Assembly (NCBI RefSeq): GCF_035474595.1
Contig: NZ_DATIND010000037.1
Location: 38,684-102,683, forward strand
DNA from: Longimicrobium sp.
Lineage (GTDB): Bacteria; Gemmatimonadota; Gemmatimonadetes; Longimicrobiales; Longimicrobiaceae
DNA length: 64,000 nt
Direction of reading: 5' to 3'
The notes under the pieces were generated by a model, which was given only the letters and a program-made list of their open reading frames with translations, searched no databases and had not been told where the DNA came from. Below, piece by piece: positions 58,658 to 64,000 of this stretch (its first letter is position 1; each line of letters starts with the position of its first letter). The position numbers and the translations under genes were made by a program.

Positions 58658-60235
58658 TCAGCTGGCCGCGCGCGGGAGGAGGACGGTGAAGGTGGAGCCG
58701 GCGCCGGGCTCGCTCACCGCCACCAGGTCGCCGCCCATCCCGCGCGCCAGGTCGCGGCTGATGGCCAATCCCAGCCCCGCGCCCTCGGCGGGGGCGTTCA
58801 GCGCGCGCCCCACCTGCACGAACGGCTCGAACACGCTCTCCAGCTTCTCCGGCGCGATGCCGATCCCCGTGTCGCGCACGTGCAGGGCCACGCGGTCCCC
58901 CATCTCCTCCCACTCCAGCACGATGGAGCCGCCCGGCTCGGTGAACTTCACCGCGTTGGACAGGAGGTTGAGCAGCACCTGCTGCAGCTTCTCTCGGTCC
59001 GCGCGCCCGGCCAGCCCGCCCTCGATCGGCGCCACGGCCAGGGTAAGGCCGCGCGCGCGGACCTGCGGGCGCACCATGGCCTCCGCGCTGGCGGCGACCG
59101 CGGCCAGGGAGACGTCCTCCAGCGCGTACTGCACCGACCCCGCCTCCACGCGGGCGTAGTTCAGCACCTCGTTGATGAGGCCCAGCAGGTGCTTCTGGCT
59201 CTGCTGGATGCGGCGCAGGTCCTCGCGCTGCTGGCCGGTCACCGGCCCGCGGATCCCCATCTCGATCAGCTCCGCGTACCCGCCGATGGCGTTCAGCGGG
59301 GTGCGCAGCTCGTGGCTCATCACCGCCAGGAACTCGCTCTTGGCGCGGTTCGCCTCCTCGGCCGCGGCGCGGGCGCGCTCGGCCTCGGCGCGGGCGGCGC
59401 GCTCGGCCTGGTCCAGCCGCACGCGGTCGGTCACGTCCACGTTCACCCCCACCATCCGGAGCGGCGTGCCGTCTTCCGCGTAGAAGAACTCCGCGCTCCC
59501 CTCCACCCACCGCACCTCGCCGTCGGGCCGGATGATGCGGAAGCCGAAGTCCATCTCCCGCTCGCCGCGCTCCATCACCGCGGCCATCTCGCGCTCCATC
59601 CGCTCGCGGTCCTCGGGAACCACGCGCCGCGCCCACGCCTCGACCGTTCCCTCGAACTCTCCCGGCGCCAGCCCGAAGAGCGCCTCCTCCTCCTCGGTCC
59701 AGGTGATCCGGGCGGTGGGGATGTGCCAGTCGAAGGTGCCGATCCCCGCGGCGCGCTGGGCCAGCCGCAGCCGCTCCTCCTTCTCGGCCAGCGCCTCCTC
59801 GGCCTCCTTGCGCTCGGTGAGGTCGATGTGGGTGAGGACCACGTGGGTGATGGTTCCCGCCGCGTCGCGCACGGGGTGGAAGTACCCCTGCGTCCACAGC
59901 ACCCGCCCGCTCCCGCTGCTGGAGACGCGCGAGATGTCGTAGCGCACCGGCGGCGTGGTCACCGTCTCGCCCTGCTCGAAGGCGCGGCGGATGGCGGGGA
60001 TGGCGCCCGCCGCCCGGAGCTGCGGGTCGTCGAGCACGGTGTAGCCGGCCGGCACCGAGGCCAGCGTGACCCCCCACAGCCGCTCGAAGGCCGCGTTCAC
60101 CGCCAGCGGCCTGCCGTGCGGGTCGTAGATCACCGTGCTGAACGGCGACTGCGCGAAGAGCGCGGCGCCCAGCCCGGTGCCGGGCGGAAGCGCGCCGTCG
60201 CCGGTGGATGGCGGTGAGGGGCCGGACGGGTTCAC
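58658..60235 (-). CDS. PAS-domain sensor histidine kinase
   Basis: 525 residues. Two PAS modules (about 30-140: FSTVIYDPHGRPLAVNAAFE; about 150-275: IGTFDWHIPTARITWTEEEE), HisKA with FLAVMSHELRTPLNAIGGYA, and HATPase (VLLNLLSNAVKFTEPGGSIV, VRDTGIGIAPEKLESVFEPF, GAGLGLAISRDLARG). No membrane segment, so it is probably cytoplasmic. Divergent from xoxF; it may regulate that operon, but no response regulator is present here. Confidence 0.93.
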   Translation of the reverse strand: MNPSGPSPPSTGDGALPPGTGLGAALFAQSPFSTVIYDPHGRPLAVNAAFERLWGVTLASVPAGYTVLDDPQLRAAGAIPAIRRAFEQGETVTTPPVRYDISRVSSSGSGRVLWTQGYFHPVRDAAGTITHVVLTHIDLTERKEAEEALAEKEERLRLAQRAAGIGTFDWHIPTARITWTEEEEALFGLAPGEFEGTVEAWARRVVPEDRERMEREMAAVMERGEREMDFGFRIIRPDGEVRWVEGSAEFFYAEDGTPLRMVGVNVDVTDRVRLDQAERAARAEAERARAAAEEANRAKSEFLAVMSHELRTPLNAIGGYAELIEMGIRGPVTGQQREDLRRIQQSQKHLLGLINEVLNYARVEAGSVQYALEDVSLAAVAASAEAMVRPQVRARGLTLAVAPIEGGLAGRADREKLQQVLLNLLSNAVKFTEPGGSIVLEWEEMGDRVALHVRDTGIGIAPEKLESVFEPFVQVGRALNAPAEGAGLGLAISRDLARGMGGDLVAVSEPGAGSTFTVLLPRAAS

Positions 60236-60573
60236 GGGCGCGTGGAGCCAGGGTTCGGGAAGCCGGGGCGCGCGCGGGCGCCGCGTGGATCGCTCCCCGT
60301 TCGCAAGGCGTGCACCGCGCCCGGAACGTAGCAGCCGCGCGCCCCACCAAGTGATTGGGACGGCGGATCTTGCGCGGGCGGGGCCGCCGCGGGCCCGCGG
60401 CGAAACCAGACACCCGTAGACATATGGAACACCTTATGCATGGCCCCGGGGCGCGGAATTGGTGGGGATGAGGCCGTTGCATGGGGGCCCATCCCGCCCG
60501 TCCGTTTCTCCCGCCCCCCCGCGGGAGCCACGCGCAGGCTGAGGTCTCAACCCTCTTGAGGCTGGCGAAATCG
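60236..60573. other. divergent gap between PAS kinase and xoxF
   Basis: 338 bp. An AT-richer patch at 60415-60440 (TAGACATATGGAACACCTTA) is the only promoter-like place, but no well-spaced boxes are seen. A part may be the N-terminal extension of xoxF if its ATG at 60481 is used. Confidence 0.5.
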
Positions 60574-62418
60574 GTGCGTCCCACGAACCTGATCCAGCTC
60601 CGGCGCACGGCCGTTCCGCTGCTGCTCGCCCTGGCGGCGTGCGGCGGCGGAAAAGACAACCGCACGCAGGCAACCGCGCCGCGGTTCGGCGGGCGCGGCG
60701 CGCCGCTGGCCAGCGCCATCACCGACACCACCGAGGACGGGCAGTGGACCATGCCCGCCCACGACTACGCCAGCACGCGCTTCAGCCGGCTGGCGCAGAT
60801 CACCGCGGCGAACGTCGCGAACCTGAAGCTGGCGTGGACGTTCAGCACCGGCGTGAACCGCGGCCACGAGGCCGCGCCGCTGGTGGTGAACAATACCATG
60901 TACATCGTCACCCCCTTCCCCAACATCCTGTACGCGCTGGATCTGACGAAGCCCGGCGCGCCCATGAAGTGGAGCTACGACCCCCAGCCCGCCAGCGCGG
61001 CACAGGGCGTGGCCTGCTGCGACGTGGTGAACCGCGGGGCCGTGTTCGCCGACGGGAAGATCGTGTGGAACACGCTGGACGGGCACACCGTGGCGGTGGA
61101 CGCCAACACGGGCGCGCTGGCGTGGAAGGCGCGGGTGGCCGACTACAACAAGGGCGAGTCCATCACCATGGCCCCGCTGGTGGTGAAGGGGAAGGTGCTG
61201 GTGGGGAACAGCGGCGGCGAGTTCGGCGTGCGCGGGTGGCTGACCGCGCTGAATCTGTCGGACGGGAAGCTGGCCTGGCGCGCGTACAGCACCGGCCCCG
61301 ACGCCGAGGTGCTGATCGGCCCCGACTTCAAGCCGTTCTACCCGCAGGACCGCGGCAAGGACCTGGGCGTCACCACCTGGCCGCCCGACGCGTGGAAGAT
61401 CGGCGGCGGCACGGTGTGGGGGTGGATCAGCTACGACCCCGCGCTGGACCTGATCTACTACGGCACCGGCAACCCCGGCCCCTGGAACGCCGACCAGCGC
61501 CCGGGCGACAACAAGTGGACCGCGGGGATCTTCGCCCGGCGCCCCGACGACGGGCGCGCCGTGTGGTTCTACCAGTGGAGCCCGCACGACCTGTGGGACT
61601 ACGACGGGGTGAACGAGCAGCTGCTGCTGGACCTGCCCATCGGCGGGCAGACGCGGCGCACGCTGGTGCGCCCCGAGCGCGACGGCTACGTGTACGTGCT
61701 GGACCGCGGCACCGGCCAGGTGCTCTCGGCCAACCCGTACGTGCACGTGACCACCACGCTGGGGGTGGACCTGAAGACCGGGCGACCCGTGGAGAACGAG
61801 GCGCTGCACCCCGAGACGGGGAAGGTGATCCGCGACATCTGCCCGGCCGCGCCGGGGGGGAAGGACTGGCAGCCCAGCGCCTTCTCGCCGCGCACCGGGC
61901 TCCTCTACCTTCCGCACCAGAACCTGTGCCAGGACTTCGAGGGGGTCGAGGCCAGCTACATCGCCGGAACGCCGTACGTGGGCGCCAACGTGAAGATGTA
62001 CGCCGGCCACGGCGGCTACCGCGGCGCGCTGACCGCGTGGGACCCGGTGCACGGCCGCATCGCCTGGCAGGACACCGAGTTCCTGCCGGTGTGGAGCGGC
62101 GCGCTGGCGACCGCGGGCGACGTGGTGTTCTACGGGACGATGGACGGCTGGTTCAAGGCGGTCGACGCGAGGACGGGCAAGCTGCTCTGGCAGTTCCGCT
62201 GCGGCTCGGGGATCATCGGCCAGCCCATCACCTACCGCGGGCCCGACGGCAAGCAGTACATCGCCATCCTCTCGGGCGTGGGCGGCTGGTCCGGCGCCAT
62301 CGTGGCGGCCGGCCTGGATCCGCGCGACAGCACCGGCGCGCTGGGCTTCGTGAACGCCATGAAGGACCTGCCGCAGTACACCACCAAGGGCGGGATGCTG
62401 TATGTGTTCTCGCTCTGA
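60574..62418 (+). CDS. xoxF: PQQ-dependent methanol/ethanol dehydrogenase, XoxF-type, probable lanthanide enzyme
   Basis: 614 residues from GTG 60574, which gives a clean lipoprotein signal (NLIQLRRTAVPLLLALAACG); ATG 60481 adds 31 residues in front of it. Features: adjacent C148-C149 (VACCDVVNRG) forming the vicinal disulfide over PQQ, GTGNPGPWNADQRPGDNKWT, and PHDLWDYDGVNEQLLLDL with D342-Y-D344. The catalytic Asp plus Asp two residues later marks lanthanide-dependent XoxF/ExaF; calcium enzymes have Ala there. GWFKAVDARTGKLLWQF is a tryptophan-docking propeller blade. The lipobox is unusual, since most XoxF proteins are soluble and periplasmic. First gene of an operon with xoxJ and a cytochrome c. 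Confidence 0.93.
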   Translation: MRPTNLIQLRRTAVPLLLALAACGGGKDNRTQATAPRFGGRGAPLASAITDTTEDGQWTMPAHDYASTRFSRLAQITAANVANLKLAWTFSTGVNRGHEAAPLVVNNTMYIVTPFPNILYALDLTKPGAPMKWSYDPQPASAAQGVACCDVVNRGAVFADGKIVWNTLDGHTVAVDANTGALAWKARVADYNKGESITMAPLVVKGKVLVGNSGGEFGVRGWLTALNLSDGKLAWRAYSTGPDAEVLIGPDFKPFYPQDRGKDLGVTTWPPDAWKIGGGTVWGWISYDPALDLIYYGTGNPGPWNADQRPGDNKWTAGIFARRPDDGRAVWFYQWSPHDLWDYDGVNEQLLLDLPIGGQTRRTLVRPERDGYVYVLDRGTGQVLSANPYVHVTTTLGVDLKTGRPVENEALHPETGKVIRDICPAAPGGKDWQPSAFSPRTGLLYLPHQNLCQDFEGVEASYIAGTPYVGANVKMYAGHGGYRGALTAWDPVHGRIAWQDTEFLPVWSGALATAGDVVFYGTMDGWFKAVDARTGKLLWQFRCGSGIIGQPITYRGPDGKQYIAILSGVGGWSGAIVAAGLDPRDSTGALGFVNAMKDLPQYTTKGGMLYVFSL

Positions 62419-62424
62419 GCCGAA

Positions 62425-62462
62425 AGTGCGGGAGTGCGTGAGTGCGGGAGTGCGGGAGTGCG
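62425..62462 (+). repeat. octamer array, left arm between xoxF and xoxJ
   Basis: AGTGCGGGAGTGCGTGAGTG and further units start 6 nt after the xoxF TGA. It is the complement of the array at 62506-62537. Confidence 0.92.
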
Positions 62463-62505
62463 CTCGTTCCGGCGCGCTCCGCGGCTTCTTCGCGCGCCGG
62501 GCCCA

Positions 62506-62537
62506 CGCACTTCCGCACTTCCGCACTCCCGCACTCT
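62506..62537 (-). repeat. octamer array, right arm (inverted) between xoxF and xoxJ
   Basis: CGCACTTCCGCACTTCCGCA then CTCCCGCACT, reverse of the left arm, with a 43-nt loop between. The two arms can pair over about 30 bp, just before the xoxJ start. Confidence 0.92.
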
Positions 62538-62554
62538 CCCGCGCGGGCACGCCG

Positions 62555-63361
62555 ATGCTCGCCCTCGCGCTGATGCTGGCCACGGGCGCGGGAGCGTGCG
62601 CCCGCGCAGACGCCCGCCCCGCGCGGGAGCTGAGAGTCTGCGCCGATCCGAACAACCTGCCCTTCTCCAACCGGGCGGGGGAGGGGTTCGAGAACCGCAT
62701 CGCCCAGCTGGTGGCGCGCGACCTGGGCGCCACGGTGCGCTACACCTGGTGGCCGCAGCGCCGCGGCTTCTTCCGCGAGACCATCCGCGCGGGGAAGTGC
62801 GACGTGGTGATCGGCGTTCCCACCACGCTGGAGATGGTGGCGGCCACGCGGCCGTACTATCGCTCGTCCTACGTCTTCATCTCCCGCAGGGACCGCGGTC
62901 TCCATCTCCGCTCGTTCGACGATCCCCGTCTCAGGACGCTGAAGATCGGGGTGCAGATCGTGGGCGACGACGGCTTCAACACGCCGCCGGTGCACGCGCT
63001 GGCGCGCCGCGGCGTGGTGGGCAACCTCAAGGGCTACACCGTCTTCGGCGACTACGCCAAGCCGAATCCTCCCGCGGAGATCGTCGACGCCGTCGCCCGC
63101 CGCGAGGTGGACGTGGCCATCGTGTGGGGGCCGCTCGCGGGGTACTTCGGCCGGCGCGCGCCGGCGGAGATGGAGATCACCCCGGTGCAGCCGCAGATCG
63201 ATCCCCCGTTCATGCCCTTCGTGTTCGACATCTCCATGGGCACGCGCCGGGGCGACCCGCTGCACGGCCAGCTGGAAGCCATCATCGTCCGCCGGCGGGC
63301 GGAGATCGACGCCATTTTGCGCGACTACGGCGTGCCCCGCGTGGAAGGGAGGAGGCAGTGA
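62555..63361 (+). CDS. xoxJ: XoxJ-like periplasmic substrate-binding protein
   Basis: 268 residues from ATG 62555; the ATG at 62402 overlaps xoxF and would translate the octamer hairpin, so it is rejected. Signal: LALALMLATGAGACAR (lipobox-like G-A-C). Domain: LRVCADPNNLPFSNRAGEGF, ENRIAQLVARDLGATVRYTW, WPQRRGFFRETIRAGKCDVV, IGVPTTLEMVAATRPYYRSS. This is the quinoprotein-dehydrogenase-associated solute-binding family (MxaJ/XoxJ), thought to help activate or couple the dehydrogenase. The next gene overlaps by 4 bp. Confidence 0.92.
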   Translation: MLALALMLATGAGACARADARPARELRVCADPNNLPFSNRAGEGFENRIAQLVARDLGATVRYTWWPQRRGFFRETIRAGKCDVVIGVPTTLEMVAATRPYYRSSYVFISRRDRGLHLRSFDDPRLRTLKIGVQIVGDDGFNTPPVHALARRGVVGNLKGYTVFGDYAKPNPPAEIVDAVARREVDVAIVWGPLAGYFGRRAPAEMEITPVQPQIDPPFMPFVFDISMGTRRGDPLHGQLEAIIVRRRAEIDAILRDYGVPRVEGRRQ

Positions 63362-63927
63362 GGATTCCGGGTTCGCGCGGGGCGCGCCTCGCCGCGGTGA
63401 TGGCCGTGGCCGCGCTGGCCGGGTGCCAGCGAGAGGACCGCCACTTCCGCGAGGTGCCGCCCAGCGCCACGCCGGGGCCGGTGGTGCAGACGTCGGGCGG
63501 CTTCGTGCCCGGCCCGCCGCAGCCCGAGGTCACCGCGCGCAACGCGTACCTGACCAACGCCTACGCGGTCAGCGAGGGCGAGAGCCTGTACAACCAGATG
63601 AACTGCGTGGGGTGCCACTTCCACGGCGGCGGGGGAATCGGGCCGCCGCTGATGGACGAGAAGTGGATCTACGGGAGCCAGCCCGAGAACATCTACCAGT
63701 CCATCGAGCAGGGGCGCCCCAACGGGATGCCGGCCTGGGGCACGCGCCTGTCGAACGACCAGATCTGGAAGATCACCGCGTACGTGATCTCCCTCTCCGG
63801 CCAGCTCAGGAAGGACGTGGCGCCCGGGCGGCAGGACCACATGCAGGGGAAGAAGCAGGAGCAGGGCACCGAGGTGCGCACGCCGAAGCCCTACGGCGGC
63901 CAGCCTCCGTCCACCGTCTTCCCATGA
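63358..63927 (+). CDS. xoxG: c-type cytochrome lipoprotein, XoxG-like electron acceptor
   Basis: 189 residues from GTG 63358 (GTGA overlap, AGGAGG just before). Lipobox AVAALAGCQRED. Haem site C83-V-G-C86-H87 in NQMNCVGCHFHGGGGIGPPL, axial Met in PNGMPAWGTRLSNDQIWKIT. The 50-residue tail (PGRQDHMQGKKQEQGTEVRT) is polar. In xoxFGJ operons such a cytochrome takes electrons from the PQQ enzyme. Since XoxF and this cytochrome both look lipid-anchored, the pair may work on a membrane surface. Family assignment to XoxG is by context. Confidence 0.88.
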   Translation: MRIPGSRGARLAAVMAVAALAGCQREDRHFREVPPSATPGPVVQTSGGFVPGPPQPEVTARNAYLTNAYAVSEGESLYNQMNCVGCHFHGGGGIGPPLMDEKWIYGSQPENIYQSIEQGRPNGMPAWGTRLSNDQIWKITAYVISLSGQLRKDVAPGRQDHMQGKKQEQGTEVRTPKPYGGQPPSTVFP

Positions 63928-63938
63928 CCGGCCCCCTA

Positions 63939-63975
63939 TGCGGGAGTGCGGAAGTGCGGAAGTGCGGAAGTGCGT
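63939..63975 (+). repeat. octamer array after the cytochrome gene
   Basis: TGCGGGAGTGCGGAAGTGCG and two more units begin 11 nt after the TGA, same strand as the gene. Only about 25 bp of window follow. Confidence 0.9.
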
Positions 63976-64000
63976 TGGCTTGGTACGTCCTCGGGAGAAC

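Noticed and set aside
62402..62554. Longer xoxJ start at ATG 62402
   Set aside because: It would overlap xoxF and translate the octamer hairpin; the start at 62555 gives a proper signal peptide.
1..64000. tRNA, rRNA or transposase genes
   Set aside because: I looked for T-loop-like GGTTCGAATCC strings, rRNA landmarks and transposase-type proteins and saw none; a tRNA could still be missed by eye.

Overview
The window is very GC-rich and densely coded. Many neighbouring genes overlap by 4 bp (GTGA/ATGA). Lipoprotein signals, a beta-barrel porin, YceI and GmhB point to a Gram-negative, didermic bacterium. The mix of an extracellular contractile injection system with DUF4157 proteins, VETF-leader RiPP precursors, a KorAB ferredoxin oxidoreductase and many intergenic repeats resembles soil Gemmatimonadota such as Longimicrobium. 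That placement is inference, not proven here. No tRNA, rRNA, CRISPR array or transposase was found.

Layout. (1) 1-19670: the right-hand part of a contractile injection system (eCIS) locus. It opens with a large effector-like protein that runs off the left edge, then a DUF4157 protein, a tube/LysM adaptor, a split spike (gpD-like hub plus gpV-like tip), a PAAR-like tip, gp25, two paralogous gpJ-like wedge proteins, a gpI-like protein and a 1002-residue DUF6519 protein. Sheath, inner tube and ATPase are not in the window and should lie to the left. (2) 19926-22260: an L,D-transpeptidase and an ECF sigma operon. (3) 22530-27224: a secreted serine hydrolase and two cyclopropane-fatty-acid-synthase-like methyltransferases. 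(4) 27696-32394: a three-gene 2-oxoacid:ferredoxin oxidoreductase operon with a GltD-ferredoxin flavoprotein. (5) 32597-36077: lipase, a HigBA-like toxin-antitoxin pair, an orphan antitoxin paralogue and a nuclease lipoprotein. (6) 36456-36800: two tandem, very small, Cys-rich RiPP precursor genes. (7) 36929-42389: a giant NtrY-like kinase, divergent from a creatininase-fold protein. (8) 42390-48201: valS, an Ig-like lipoprotein, fabI and gmhB. (9) 48375-55182: porin, YceI, DUF3108, M23 peptidase, HesB/IscA protein, cupin and a convergent pair of paralogous small proteins. (10) 55417-63927: a PQQ/lanthanide methanol- or ethanol-dehydrogenase region. A beta-propeller, ABC-type binding protein, FNT channel and PAS kinase run on the minus strand, divergent from xoxF-xoxJ-cytochrome c on the plus strand.

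Intergenic space is unusually rich in repeats: GTGCGGGA-type octamer arrays sitting directly after stop codons; a ~150-bp element that begins with ATACCGGA at stop codons; hairpins built on CTCACGCGGAGACGCGGAG; a ~180-bp MITE-like element carrying CTCTCCCG/CGGGAGAG palindromes; and a GCCTCGC/GCGAGGC hairpin family. The most notable biology is the RiPP precursor pair without local modification enzymes, the eCIS cargo-like protein, the lipoprotein-type lanthanide XoxF operon, and the stop-codon-associated repeats.
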